Part shown: positions 1 through 10,816 of the stretch, in pieces
How positions within the stretch are numbered: the stretch's first letter is position 1
Layout of the letters: every line of letters starts with the position of its first letter
Source: Aphanomyces cochlioides
Lineage: Eukaryota; Oomycota; Saprolegniomycetes; Saprolegniales; Verrucalvaceae
Direction of reading: 5' to 3'
DNA: 64,000 nucleotides
Assembly (NCBI GenBank): GCA_019828595.1
Contig: JAHQRK010000049.1
Location: forward strand, 1 to 64,000
The notes under the pieces: generated by a model
Databases searched by the model: none
What the model saw: the letters and a program-made list of their open reading frames with translations, nothing else
What the model was told of the DNA's origin: nothing
Made by a program: the position numbers and the translations under genes

Positions 1-544
1 GCGACCGCATCGAGAAGTTCAGATGCGAGAAATTCACGAAGGCGACAGTAGTTCAGCCGCAGCGTGTCCATTGTCAGGCAATTGAACATAGCTAGGTAAA
101 GCTCTTGTTTTAAATCGTAGTCGACGCCCAACCAATCTCCCCACGCGCATTCAAAGACTCGAACTGGTTGGCGGTGGAACCAGTCGATGAGATCGTCTGA
201 CCACGCAATCTGCGTATTTGAATTCAAATGTTTCTTGAGCCAATCTCTGCTTCGTTGAGGTTAGAGACTGCCACGGTTGAAAAGAACTTTGCTATCGATT
301 CGTACGAGGAAGACCATTTATCAAATGACACTGGCAAGTTCAACGTTGGCCACAAGAAGTCCGAGCGGTCGAGCTGTTTTCCCAACTGAAGCAAAGTCTG
401 AAGAGGGCCAAGCACATTGCATGGACAGAGTGCTTCAAGAAAGGCAAAGAAATCGGTTGCATCTGGAAGATAGAAAGCTATCACGACGATAATTTCAACG
501 GACAGCAGAGAGCTCGCGGGGGCAGACGGTCTGGATTTCATCAT
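1..544 (-). pseudogene. Broken copy of the F-box-like/LRR family, runs off the left edge
   Basis: The first 100 codons (from the Met pair at 541-544) match the start of the neighbour at 1880-3250: basic start, F-box-like block, then the Ser-Ser-Tyr-Glu-Ser-Ile-Ala-Lys-Phe stretch. Reading fails after NLNEAE, where two extra bases near 243-244 shift the frame. In the shifted frame the sequence continues as the family, but about 130 codons are missing: the NTQIAW segment joins directly to DDLIDWFHRQPVRVFECAW. A further small deletion breaks the frame again near base 35. It sits in tandem, same strand, with the intact copy; about 100 bp of upstream sequence are also recognisably shared between the two. 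It is not expected to make a full product. Confidence 0.8.
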
Positions 545-1027
545 GAAGTTGGTCAACTGGCGACAATATCGTTGGCCTATGAATAGCGCGAAGGTTTTGC
601 CTCAGTGAATAAAATTCCAGACTCGGATGCAAGGTCGAGCAAACAACGCTATCCCCGTTAGATAAAGCATAAGTTAAGGTAAACACAAGAAATCACAGCC
701 ATTAGGAGCGTGGAGATTCCTAAGAGAGGTCGAAATTGGCAGTGTGTTCGAGCTTGGGATATTTTCTCCAACATGAGTGGCATCATGGGTTATAAAGGCA
801 GATCCATGAATGGCTCAGCTAAAATACCCACTAGCACAGCTGCTTTAGATGGGAATGTGGCGTCGTCTTGTTCGTCGACTGCTGGCGTAAAGTAGTTTGG
901 TGGAAGAGGTACCTCGACTTCGCTGCACGGCGTCCAAGTTATGCCTGCGCTTAGTCAACAATGCTGCCACGTCCACATGTAAGTCATCGTGGAATAAGTT
1001 GGCTATACAGTGTTGTAGGAGCTTGTA
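545..1027. other. Intergenic; duplicated 5' flank only
   Basis: The first roughly 100 bases resemble the sequence just upstream of the intact gene at 1880-3250, so the duplication took part of the promoter region with it. Nothing else is recognised, except that the minus strand may contain the continuation of the possible spliced exon described at 1028-1298. Confidence 0.4.
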
Positions 1028-1298
1028 TTAAAAAAGACTTACGGGATCTTGAATTCGCCCGTGGAGCTCAGCTTCGAAGGTTATCGTCCGATAGAACAGT
1101 AGGGGACAGTTTGCTTTTTGGGTGAAAAAATTCCGTGGCTCGTATCGCCACCCATCGATCGAAGAGTTTCCAAACTTTCCTTGCTGTGCTCTGTGTGTGC
1201 TAGAGCAATGAATTTGGTTGGAGATGGCTGAAGCAGTCGCTTGGCCAGGAGAAGAAGAATTAAGCAAAAAGTCTGCGGAGGAAATTTCGCTGCTGGTA
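1028..1298 (-). CDS. Possible internal exon of an unrecognised gene, cut by a MITE
   Basis: The minus strand is open for about 90 codons and ends at a GTAAGT, a strong eukaryotic 5' splice site, right after the codons for Arg-Ile-Gln-Asp-Pro. Downstream on the same strand (about 880-1000) there is another open stretch without recognised similarity. The upstream end of the open frame runs straight into the terminal sequence of the MITE at 1299-1533, so any original gene has lost its 5' part. No domain is recognised. It may be chance; the splice site is the only positive sign. Confidence 0.2.
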
Positions 1299-1533
1299 TT
1301 GTCTGATTGACTCAAAATTTCCGACTTGGCTGAAATCGATCAAACTTTGAATCAATCACCAAATCGAACCAGCCAATCAGCGTCCAGAATTTGTTTAAAC
1401 ACACACAAAACACACCAACCCACACACACTAATTCATGTACCTTCCGATTATACTTGAATTCACTATTACCAGATTGACCACACAAATTTCGTCGATTTT
1501 GATCAAAACTGTAAATTTGGACGAAAAAGACAA
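1299..1533 (-). mobile_element. MITE family 1, copy 1 (TA target site)
   Basis: A 235 bp non-coding element bounded by TA on both sides, starting TTGTCTGATTGACTC and ending AAAAAGACAA. Very similar sequences lie in the opposite orientation at 36114-36356 and 59851-60090. The interior has a GTGTGT-rich centre and a GATTGGCTGG motif. TA target duplication and short TTGTC/GACAA ends fit a Tc1/mariner-type non-autonomous element. Confidence 0.75.
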
Positions 1534-1666
1534 TATAAGCCATCTAGTTCATTCGAGTATGCTCTACAGAGGTCATAAGGGTCGTGGGAATACCTCGTTT
1601 CGTGTCATTTGCAATACCGGAAGATTTAAATATTTGGCAAGGAAGAACAAATATCCTGGCCAAGTA

Positions 1667-1873
1667 TTGTCATTTTCAACCAAATTTGTGGTTTTGACCA
1701 AAAGGCGAATTCATTTTCAAATCGATTTCTGAAGTGGTGTGTGTCAGTGTGTGTTTTGCGTGAGTTAGGTGGCTGATCGATTCTGATTGGCTGAATAATT
1801 TTTAATTTTTAATTTTAGCCAATCAGAGAAGCCCGTTCTAACCGTTCCTCACAATTTTGTATCAAAAGCACAA
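1667..1873 (+). mobile_element. MITE family 2, copy 1 (TA target site)
   Basis: A 207 bp element between TA dinucleotides (1665-1666 and 1874-1875), beginning TTGTCATTTTCAACC and ending TCAAAAGCACAA. The ends form an imperfect inverted repeat of about 25 bp. It lies 6 bp beyond the stop codon of the minus-strand gene at 1880-3250 and so would sit in its 3' untranslated region. Full copies occur at 4291-4506 and 19243-19488. Confidence 0.8.
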
Positions 1874-1879
1874 TATTTT

Positions 1880-3250
1880 TCAGATTTTTAGGTCCGTCAA
1901 GCAAATTCCACACTCGGTAGCATACTTCATGAGCGACTCCACCGCCAAAGCGTCCAAAGTGTCCAAATGGGATATTTTGATCGTCTTGGAAAGCATGCAT
2001 CGACTTGGATCACGCATGCTTTGGATCAAGAGCCGCATGTCGGATATGGCAATATCCCGACAGTACAGATTCAATTCGCAAATCGTCTTGTTGTTTTGAA
2101 TTGACGCTGCAAGAGCGTTTGCAAAAGCGGACGAAAAGTTTTCACCAAGCAAGGACAAGCTTTTCAACGTGCAGTTCTCCAACAGCGGAAGCAGTGCACG
2201 CAAATTTAAGCTCTGAAATGGCAACCCATCCATTTTCAAACTCTTGATCGATGTCCACGGCAAGACTTGCAAGAGGAGGCACGAGAGTCCATCGACGCTT
2301 TCGTCTCGGTAGTCACTGAATTCAAGGTCCACGACACAAGAGCCTTCTAAGCGAGTGGCGAATTGCGTTATAAAGTTGGCATCTGAAAAGCAGTCTTTGA
2401 ATTGCATCGACCGCATCGAAAAGTTCAAACGCGAAAAATCCACATCACGGAAGCGACAGCAGTTCAGCCGCAGCGTGTCCATCGTCGGACAATTGAACAT
2501 TGCTTGATAAAGCTCTTGTTTTAAATCGTAGTCGACGTCCAACCAATCTCCCCACGTGCATTCAAAGACTCGGACTGGTTGGCGATCGAACCAATCGATT
2601 AGATCTTCCGTGTTGAGCCCAAACATGGGATGGAACTCTGGAGAGATCTTGAGCTCGATGAGGTGGTTGCTCTTTGCTGCCAATTCGAGAATAGCGTCCC
2701 AAGCGGAGTGATACTGGCGCATCTCTTCGTCACGCAAGTCCATGTTTGGGCTGTCGTAGACTTCCAACGATACCAAGTTGTTGAGTCGATGTAAAACTTC
2801 CCTCGTGCTGGAAATGGTCTCATCGCGGAGGCAAACGCTGAGCTGAGTAATTCGATCGTCCCAGTACTCGTCCAGGATATCCATCGTGGCTGGAAACTCG
2901 TCGACAAACCAAGCAATCTTCGCCTTTGGATGCAAGTGTGTCTTGAGCCACTCCACCTCGTTCAGGTCTGAGATGGCCACCGTCGAGTAGAACTTTGCAA
3001 TCGATTCGTACGAAGAAGACCATTCATCAAATGGCACTGGCAATCTCAACGTTGGCCACAAGAAGTCCGAGTGGTCGAGTTGTTGATCAAGCTGAAGCAA
3101 GCATTCGAGAGGGCCTAGCATATTCCACGGACGGAGAGCTTCAAGGAAGGCGAAGAGATCGGATGCATCTGGAATATAGAAAGCAATCGCCACGACAATG
3201 TCAACAGACAGCAGAGAGAGCGCGGGGATAGACACTTTGGATTTCTTCAT
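1880..3250 (-). CDS. F-box-like/leucine-rich repeat family protein, intact (456 aa)
   Basis: Uninterrupted 456-codon frame. The start chosen is the ATG at 3250, giving an MKKSKVS opening matched by most relatives; the frame is open 15 codons further upstream but has no ATG there. Residues about 10-45 hold an F-box-like block (LLSVDIVVAIAFYIPDASD, then FAFLEAL). A central block contains RQPVRVFECTW and YQAMFNCPTMDTLRLN. The C-terminal 200 residues are leucine-rich with RNI-like spacing (NKTICELNLY). F-box/LRR proteins are usually substrate receptors of SCF ubiquitin ligases; that role is inferred from architecture only. No signal peptide or membrane segment is evident, so it is probably intracellular. 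The broken copy at 1-544 is its nearest tandem relative. Confidence 0.8.
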   Translation of the reverse strand: MKKSKVSIPALSLLSVDIVVAIAFYIPDASDLFAFLEALRPWNMLGPLECLLQLDQQLDHSDFLWPTLRLPVPFDEWSSSYESIAKFYSTVAISDLNEVEWLKTHLHPKAKIAWFVDEFPATMDILDEYWDDRITQLSVCLRDETISSTREVLHRLNNLVSLEVYDSPNMDLRDEEMRQYHSAWDAILELAAKSNHLIELKISPEFHPMFGLNTEDLIDWFDRQPVRVFECTWGDWLDVDYDLKQELYQAMFNCPTMDTLRLNCCRFRDVDFSRLNFSMRSMQFKDCFSDANFITQFATRLEGSCVVDLEFSDYRDESVDGLSCLLLQVLPWTSIKSLKMDGLPFQSLNLRALLPLLENCTLKSLSLLGENFSSAFANALAASIQNNKTICELNLYCRDIAISDMRLLIQSMRDPSRCMLSKTIKISHLDTLDALAVESLMKYATECGICLTDLKI

Positions 3251-4036
3251 GAAGCTTGTTGACTGGCGATCATGCCGTTGGCCTATTATTAGCACGTAGA
3301 TGAAGGTGCTGCCTCTGTGAATGAAGGTGCAGGCTGGTGACGACCAGTGCGACCTTCAAGCGATTCAAAAGATGAAGACATCGTGGGGAGAAAACTTACT
3401 CTGGAGATGACAACTAGGAGCAAGAAAAGCTGCCCCTTGTGCCGATAAAGAACACCAAAGATCAGTCATCCGCAATAGAAGTTCACATTGACATGGATGG
3501 GCTGGAGACTTTGCTGCGAGTCAAACTACGCTCATTGACCAAGTGTTTCACGCTGTCCAGTGCGGCGTCGACCAGAAAGCGTGAAAGCAAATTAATTTGC
3601 CACCGTAGGGGTCCATCTCATCAGTAAGAGGGGACCATCTAACAAGGTATGATTGAGGCGAAGGTCTGAAAGCAAAGCTCGGGCTTCCGTCAGCTAAAGG
3701 CCTGACCGAGCGAGTGAAGACAGGAGGAGAGCAGAGCGCAACGAAGAGGACAGCCGCTCCAAGAAAAGACAATTCACGGTCGAAGGTCCGTCAATCAGTC
3801 TCAGTAGGTACGAGTAATAAGCCAGTAATGGCCTCCAACGTGCTGGGGCCTCGATATGCATAGCTCAGCATGACGTACAGTTGTCATCCTGTTGAATTGA
3901 TACCTACAAAGCGTCATATTACCCATGTCCTTGCACAACCATCACGATCGCAAGCTGACCTTCATCTGTGGAGAAGTCGATGTTGAAATGCTCCGACGAC
4001 GATAAAATAACGAGATCTCAAGCTCACAAATCAATC
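3251..4036. other. Intergenic, no gene recognised
   Basis: Purine-rich, relatively GC-rich sequence between two oppositely oriented family members, so it must hold both 5' flanks. A 74-codon minus-strand frame at 3548-3772 begins with a hydrophobic stretch but has no relatives seen here and no supporting signals. Confidence 0.4.
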
Positions 4037-5592
4037 ATGAAGAAACCCCGAACAACGTCCAACAACTCCTTCTTCACCAAGCTGCCGACTGACGTCATCG
4101 TCAACATTGCCTTTTCGATTCAAGAGGCAGGTGATCTCGTTGCTTTTCTTGAAGCGCTCCGTCGTCGCAATCTGCCTGGTCCACTACAACAACTTTACCA
4201 ACTCGGATTGACTCAAGACCACTCAGACTTGTGGCCATCGTTGCACATCAAAAGTTGGCATTCGTCGTGCGAAGAGATTGCAAAGTACTATTGTCATTTT
4301 CAACCAAATTTGTGGTTTTGACCAAAAAGCGAATTCATTTTCAAATCGATTTCATCATAGTGAAGTGATGTGTGTCAGTGTGTGTTTTGCGTGAGTTAGG
4401 TGGCTGATCGATTCTGATTGGCTGAATAATTTTTAATTTTTAATTTTAACCAATCAGAGAATCCCGTTCTATTCGGAATCCTCACAATTTTGTATCAAAA
4501 GCACAATATTCCAATGTGGTCATTTACGCCATGTATGAGACGAATGAGATCGACTGGCTCATGAATCATTTGAATGCCAAGGCTTCGATGGAGTGGCTCG
4601 TCGAGGAATTTCCACATGCGACCGAGGTGGACCCGAGGTATTGGAATCTACCAATTACTCATGTCAACATTTCATTGAAATACGACGACGTCGACGACAA
4701 AGTGCCTCACAATACCTGCAGGGATATTTTGCCTCGACTGTCACGTTTCGTGTGGGATGCAGACGACAATCATAGCCACACCGACGAATGTTGCTACAAT
4801 GCTCTCTACGACCATGTCTTCGGCTGTGAGCTGACGGGAGACAATATGACCAACCTCATGCAATGGTTTCGTCGTCCAAACGCTCGTGTGTTCCATTTCG
4901 CAGTTGGCCCGAACGACTGGTATGACAGTGACGTCGACGACGACATCAAGGAATCTTTTTGTCAAGCCATGTTCAATTGCCAAACTCTGGAGAGACTCAA
5001 GATAACAACTTGGGGTTTACAAGACGTGGATTTCACCGACATGGTGCTTTCGATGAGGTCTATGGAACTGGCTGAGCTCGACTCGGACGCTTTGATATCT
5101 TTGGCCAGTCGACTGGGAGGTTCGAAAGTGACGCATTTCGAGTTCTCTGCTTTCGACTGCTCCGGTGCACACGAGCTAACGAGTCTCGTGCAAGTCTTAC
5201 CTCGTACATTGATCAAATCCTTGATTGTATCCGGCTTACAATGCTGCGGTTTCCATCAGGACGCATGGGCTAGCTTGTTTGACAAGTGTACGTTGGACAC
5301 ATTGGCATTGGGAACCACTGACTTTACGTCCTTCTTTGCCGAGAATCTCGCCTTGGGCATTCAGAAGAAGCAAACAATTCGTGGACTCGAGCTGGAGTGG
5401 GGAAACGGAAAACCTGGGACTCTTGCCGATATACGACTATTGATCCAAAGCATGGCGCATCCCAGTCGATCCGTGCATGTGAAACGGGTTCAGCTCAAGA
5501 CTGCCAGCGGTACTTTTGACGCCGAAAGTGTCCAGTCTCTCCACGAATTTGCCATCGAATGCGGATGCGAGTTCAAGTACGTCGCCCTTTAG
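4037..5592 (+). pseudogene. F-box-like/LRR family gene split by a MITE
   Basis: The first part opens with MKKPRTTSN, an F-box-like block (LPTDVIVNIAFSIQEAGD) and the EEIAKYY motif. At 4290 a 216 bp MITE interrupts the frame. The rest (4509-5592) resumes exactly in the family sequence, SNVVIYAMYETNEIDW, and runs open to a stop at 5590-5592 after GCEFKYVAL. Deleting the element and one TA gives a single open frame of about 445 codons. No other lesion is seen, so the insertion appears young. Splicing from a GT inside the left end (4293) to an AG inside the right end (4500-4501) would also keep the frame, adding only three codons. The gene may therefore still be functional. Confidence 0.8.
4291..4506 (+). 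mobile_element. MITE family 2, copy 2, inside a coding region
   Basis: A 216 bp element flanked by a TA duplication (4289-4290 and 4507-4508). The ends TTGTCATTTTCAACC and TCAAAAGCACAA match copies at 1667-1873 and 19243-19488. The host codons on either side (Tyr-Tyr before, Ser-Asn-Val-Val after) join perfectly when the element plus one TA is removed, which fixes the boundaries. Confidence 0.9.
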
Positions 5593-7001
5593 ATAAGCCT
5601 TTTTAAGCGAATCATTCAACTGGACATTTCTCCCACTTGCGCGACAAGCTGGTCGTACTGACGGTCAATTTGGTCAAATCTGTGGGGTTTCAAGTCCAAA
5701 CGATCACAATCAAGAGCCTACCTCGATCTCGAGAAGTCCATGCGTGGCGCAGTCGGCGACGATACGACGGCCAGACGTAATGCTCACAAATTCAATGATG
5801 ATGAAACCCCAAACGATGTCCAAATCCTCATACTCCAAGCTGCCATTTCATGTCAAGCTTAAAGTTGCTTTCTATTTTACACACGGCAGCCGATCACTTT
5901 GCCATCCTTAAAGCTCTTTGTCATGCTAAATTGGCGGGAAAGTTGAATAAGCTCCGCGAAAACAGCAGCTACTCTGATGTAGTTTTTGGGCTCAAGTCCC
6001 GCGAAACCTTGAGGGTAGTGACGCATATTGAAGGTGTAATTGTCGCTATCTTGACGTCAGTGAGGCGTGGCGTAGATTCGAATAAGTTCGTTGATTCTTC
6101 TCCAGCGGAACGAGCAGACAACAACAAGCCAGGAGGACCAGAAAGCCATGACGAAGAAACTGAAAGTGTCGGCGAAGCTTGAGGATTCCACCGCAGTTCA
6201 CGAAATGTGTGTCTTCTTCGGATGAACACATCGCCAAGTATTATTCAAATGTGGTCATTCATGACTTGAGCCAAGCCGAGTGGCTCAAGAAACATTTGAA
6301 TCCGATGGCAAAGATTGAATGGGTGGTGGAGGACTTTCTAGCCATGACGGAAATTCACGACGATGCATGGGATCTACCGATTATGTACTCGCGTTATTTT
6401 TAGCTTCAACTACGGTTCCCTGTCGAGAGTGGCCATGAAATTTTGTTGCGACTCAAACATTTAAAGTCTTTGAGAGTGTACGATGACCACGAATTCGACA
6501 TGCCCGAGGAAGTATTGCAACGATTATCATCAAGCATGGGATGGAGTTTTCAATTTTTTAGCGAAGAGTCACCAAGTGACGGAATTACAAGGCCAATCTG
6601 CGCAATCTCATCGAATGGTTCCGCCGTCAGCCCGTTGCAGTGTTTGAGTGTTCGTCTCGAACTTGGTATCGAGTCAACCACAAAGTGAAACAAACTTTTT
6701 ACCAAGCCATGTTCAGAGCATCTCCACCCGTCACTGGATTTGACACTGAAACTGAGTTTTCGGGCAGAGTGACACTGAGTCTTGCTCCACCGGTACACTG
6801 AGTCTGACACGGACACGGAGTTTAAAAGTCAGGCCCCGCAGTTTGGAGCCTCCGACACTGAGTTTAGACCCCAAAACTCAGTGTCAGAGCACAACACTGA
6901 GTTTTCGAATATCTTCGAATTTGTATGCTTCAAAAATATACTACACTGAACTATAGCATACATTGAAACAATACTCCGTCAGTTGAGTAAAATGTCTGTG
7001 G

Positions 7002-7825
7002 ATGTCCGACGCGGAGAACGAGCTATTGTGCAAGTCGTGGGTACAAGTGTCTGAAGATCAGATAACTGGAACAGGACAGCCCTCATCAACGTTCTGGGAG
7101 GCTATCACAGCGGCGTACAATGCGTCGATCCCCTAATGTCGACCTGAAAGAACTGCCCGTGCCCTTGAGTCGAAATTTGCAACAATAAAACTCCACGTCG
7201 GGAAGTTTTGTGGCTGCTATACTGAAGCTACTGATCTGCGAGCCAGTGGCACAAACATCGACGATGTTATCGAGTGTGCCAAGACGCTGTACTATGAACG
7301 CAATGTGGACAAATCCGGCAAGCACATGCACTTCAAGTTCATGGAATGTTGGAGATTCCTTTCAAGCAAGCCCAAGTGGGAAACCTACTGAAGCAACACA
7401 TTGGTGAAAAAGACCAAGCATGACGTCTCCGATGAGAGCGATGGTAGCTCCACGAAGGAAATATTACCACCGCTATCATCGGGAACATCATGCTTGGAGC
7501 GACCCGAAGGTGTCAAGACGGCCAAACGTCGAAAAAAGTACTTGCGAAATTGCCAGATCATGACGAATCGCTTGCCAAAGCAACGGCAGACATGGCAGCA
7601 GCAATGGAAAGAAAGGCGCACGCTCAGACTATCGTTGCCAACATGCAATTGTTTACAATGAGCACTGACAATTTGTCTCCAATTGCAAAACGCTTTGTGG
7701 AATTACAACAAGCCGAGGTTATCGCTACATTAGAAGCCCGTGCACAAGAGAGACAAGCAAAATTGCAAGGCGATGCTGATGCAACACAAGCTAAAGCTAG
7801 TAAAGGCAGTGAAGTGCTTCTGTAA
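7002..7825 (+). pseudogene. Harbinger Myb/NAM-like DNA-binding protein, disabled
   Basis: From the ATG at 7002 the frame reads MSDAENELLCKSWVQVSED and TGTGQPSSTFWEAITAAYNA, the pattern of the Myb/SANT-like accessory protein of PIF/Harbinger elements, followed by ALESKFATIKLHVGKF and HFKFMECWRFLSSKPKW. In-frame stops occur at 7134-7136 and 7389-7391, and a frameshift near 7535 leads into the alanine- and glutamine-rich C-terminal helix (ATADMAAAMERKAHAQ) ending at 7825. In this superfamily the protein helps the transposase bind the ends and enter the nucleus. The gene converges on the transposase gene, with about 40 bp between them. Confidence 0.75.
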
Positions 7826-7864
7826 TGATGTGTGATGCGTGACTTGTAATAAAGTTAATTACAT

Positions 7865-9264
7865 TTATTGATTACCTCTCTTATTCCACAGGTGCTCAAT
7901 GATATCCCTTCTTAGCTTGTTGTGTCCATTTTCATCACGAACTGCATTTGAGAGCTCAATATAAGTTTGAAAGGAGGCTGGTTCTATCAAGTGGGCTAAA
8001 TCCACTTGACAACTGAATTCATCACTACAAGAATCGTTGTCGAATTCTTCGTTTTCGACAACCATGTTATGAAGGCAAATTCATGCTTGCCAAATTATAT
8101 GCATCATTTCGCGACTCCAGCAGCGTCCTGGGTTAGCCAGAATATGAAAGCGAGCAAGGAGTACTCCGAAGCAACGCTCTACATCTTTTCGAAGCCCTTC
8201 ATGTCTTTCACAATACAATTTTTGCTTGTTGGAGGTGGGATTTGATAAGCTCTTTTGAAATAGAGTAAAGTTAGGATAAATACCATCGGCCAGAAAGTAG
8301 AACATGTTGTACTTTGAACCATTAACCTATACTGCATGGTAATGTGCTAGCCGTTAACGAAGCACTTTACCTCGAACGAAGCTGCATTTGACGCACCATT
8401 TATAACTTTTACCAACAACGTTGACCTGTCGAGGACATTGATGTCGTTATTAGAGCCAGGAATGCCCACAAATGCGTGCCAAATCCAAAGATTCTTGGTA
8501 GCTACAGCTTCCAATATAATTGAACGGCGTCCATTTCGATCTTGGTATTGCCCCTGCCAAGCCACGGGGCAATTTTTCCACTCCCAGTGGGTGCAGTCGA
8601 TTGAGCCGAACATTCCGGGGAATCCACGCTCTTCGTTCTCCCTCATGTGTCTTAGAATATCATCTGGAGTGGGGTCCCGTAGATATACTTCACCAAACGC
8701 AGCCACAATCGCTTTTGCAAATCTCTTTAAAGTGACATTTGCTGTGGTTTCACTCAGACGACAATATTCGTCTACAGCGTCTGCACTTATCCCATAGGCT
8801 AGCATTCGCATAGCAGCAGTGCACTTTTGTATTGTTGATAGTCCTATTGAATAAATTTAAAGCCACCATAGTGCGAATAGTATAGTACCTCTTCTACTTG
8901 CAGCATCTCTCTTTTGCTCAAAATAGTCATCAATACCGACAATATTCGTCATGATACGTTCAAATATCTCTCTTGACACCCTAAATCTGCGTCTAGACAT
9001 GACATCCGAATACACGGGTGGCGTGGAAACGTCTCCAAAGTAGTCACGGACAATTCTTTCGTGTCCCTCGATGTGATGTCGAGGCAAATTCGCTTTCGGA
9101 CCGGATCTAGAGCCACCCCAAGGACTTCCTGCTAAATGGGCCTCGTATCTTTGGATCCTCGTTCTTGTCAAGCAGAGAATTGTCGCAGCGATATGGTCGT
9201 CTTCGTCTGATGAGTCGAAGACATCGTCGACCAGTTGGGTCAGCGTTGCCTTCCATGCTTCCAT
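7865..9264 (-). pseudogene. Harbinger DDE transposase, three exons, one premature stop
   Basis: Exon 1 is 9264-8889, exon 2 is 8843-8371, exon 3 is 8326-7865. Both introns are tiny GT-AG introns (8844-8888, 45 bp; 8327-8370, 44 bp), and splicing gives continuous protein: RRG-LSTIQKCTAAMRML at the first junction and FE-VNGSKYNMFYFLADG at the second. The spliced frame encodes 436 aa, a normal length for HARBI1-like nucleases. Catalytic motifs are visible: GSIDCTHWEW (first D), GSNNDINVLD (second D) and KDVERCFGVL (E). A single TGA at 8081-8083 interrupts the conserved C-terminal stretch just before CLHNMVVENEE; a relative would have a sense codon there. Otherwise it appears complete, so inactivation is recent. 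Confidence 0.85.
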
Positions 9265-9978
9265 GTTCCATGAAAATGTGCCCGTGTAATTTTATTATCT
9301 AAATATAGGATTAAAGAGAAAGCAGTGTTGAAACCCAGTGCACCAAAAATGCTCTTTCTTCTCAAACACGGAGTTTCGAAACTCCGCCCTGACTTTGACA
9401 CTGAATAAAACTCAGTTTCAGTGTCAAAACTCAGTGACCGGTGGAGATGCTCTCAATTGCCAGACTCTTAAACAAGCTCAAGCTGTCGAATTGCAACCTT
9501 GAAGACTTGGAATTCACTCGATTGACCTTCGCAATGGCATCCCTGCAGCTAGAACATTGTGACTTAGGCCCTACTTACTTTATTTTTTCGTTGGCAAGAC
9601 AATTGGAAGGCTCTAACCCCTGAAGCTCAACGCCTATCGAGACGTGAGCATCGCTGGGCTGGAGCATTTGCTACGAGTCTTACCAGACACATCGATCAAG
9701 TCCTTGACAAGTTTACCATTTCACAACGACGATCTCTGCAAGTTGGCACCATCGTTCAGAAAGTGCTCTGTGGCGAATTGGAATATTTGTCGAGCGGAAC
9801 AGCTATTGACGGCTTACGACTCTTGATTCAAAGCTTGAGCTTTCCCAGTCGTTTCGTGAAAAGAACACGATTTCGACTGAAAACACCAAAGGGATCTACT
9901 CTTGAAGCGTCAATTGTCAAGTCTCTCGTGGACTTTGCGACTGAATGTCGGGTTGACTTCAAGTACGACGCAAGATGA

Positions 9979-10816
9979 CCAGAGTTCATCGTTATTCACA
10001 AGTTTTGCCGTGTTCAACTATTCCAGCATTAAAAACAGAAACTTATCAATTCTTGCTCTCTGGATGTGAAGATCGATTGATCCGAGAATGAGAAAAGATA
10101 TCGTGACACATATTGTGCTTTTGCTGTAAATTTCTATTTTTTGCATGATTTCTCAATTTCAGCACAATGACGCCTTGAACCGGGCCAGAGGGAAAATATA
10201 GCGATAAGCTTCTTTAAAGCGGGTCCGTCCTATTAATAGCTCCACTGTTACTTATCATCAATTTTAAGCATTATTCATCGTTGTGACGAGCAAAATCCAA
10301 TGCTTTGTCGCTTTTAATCCACTATTTCATCCAGAATTTGTAAAATCGTACATGTTGAGAAGTTAGTGAGCATTTTGCTCAGTCAAAACAGCCGTATCAT
10401 GCGTCACACGCTCCTCGCGGCTTCCTTGAGAGTAGTTTGGATCATCTCGTCTGTCTGCATGAGCGGACGAACGTGGACAAAGGAGCATGATCGATGATGG
10501 TTCATGGGTGTCTCGACATTGTTGTTTATATTTGATTGCGCAGGAAGTGGAAATTTGTACCAAATCGACGACTTGAATTGACAAGTTGCGTCGTTAGAAG
10601 GCTCGTCCAACTAATAGAGCCTTGACGATATTGTCAAATATACCTAGTATGGGAGTCGAGGAATCCATAACCCACCAACCAGCCTGTGACGAAGTGGGGA
10701 CAGCCCTCGACCGCTGACGAGGTCCGACAACATTCATCAATTTAAGAGAGGAAACACAAAAGGTATCAATAAGACGATCCTACTCAGCCCAATCCGACAA
10801 GTTATACAAATTCGTG
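9979..10816. other. Intergenic, nothing recognised
   Basis: AT-rich sequence after the decayed copy ending at 9978 and before the decayed minus-strand copy. Only short open frames without recognisable similarity are present. Confidence 0.4.

Larger units (their letters stand above)
6716..9452. mobile_element. PIF/Harbinger transposon, nearly complete
   Basis: Terminal inverted repeats begin GAGCATCTCCACC at 6716 and end GGTGGAGATGCTC at 9452, followed inward by many ACACTGAGTTT-type subterminal repeats. A 3 bp TCA duplication flanks it (6713-6715, 9453-9455); removing element and one TCA restores the host codons Met-Phe-Asn-Cys. Inside are the two genes typical of this superfamily, tail to tail: a Myb/NAM-like DNA-binding protein on the plus strand and a DDE nuclease transposase on the minus strand. 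Harbinger elements usually duplicate TTA/TAA, so TCA is a variant. Both genes carry disabling changes. Confidence 0.9.
5795..9978 (+). pseudogene. Chimeric, decayed F-box-like/LRR copy interrupted by a Harbinger element
   Basis: Two family N-termini lie one after the other. One starts MMMKPQTMSKSS at 5795 and decays through stops. The second, near 6148, reads MTKKLKVSA as in the gene at 17382. The body follows in several frames: HIAKYYSNVVIHDL, WLKKHLNPMAKIEWVVEDF, then FYQAMF at 6690-6713. There a 2737 bp Harbinger element is inserted. The frame picks up again as NCQTL at 9456 and runs, with further frameshifts, through leucine-rich repeats to a C-terminus DFATECRVDFKYDAR at 9978. Several frameshifts besides the insertion show that it is dead. 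Confidence 0.85.
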
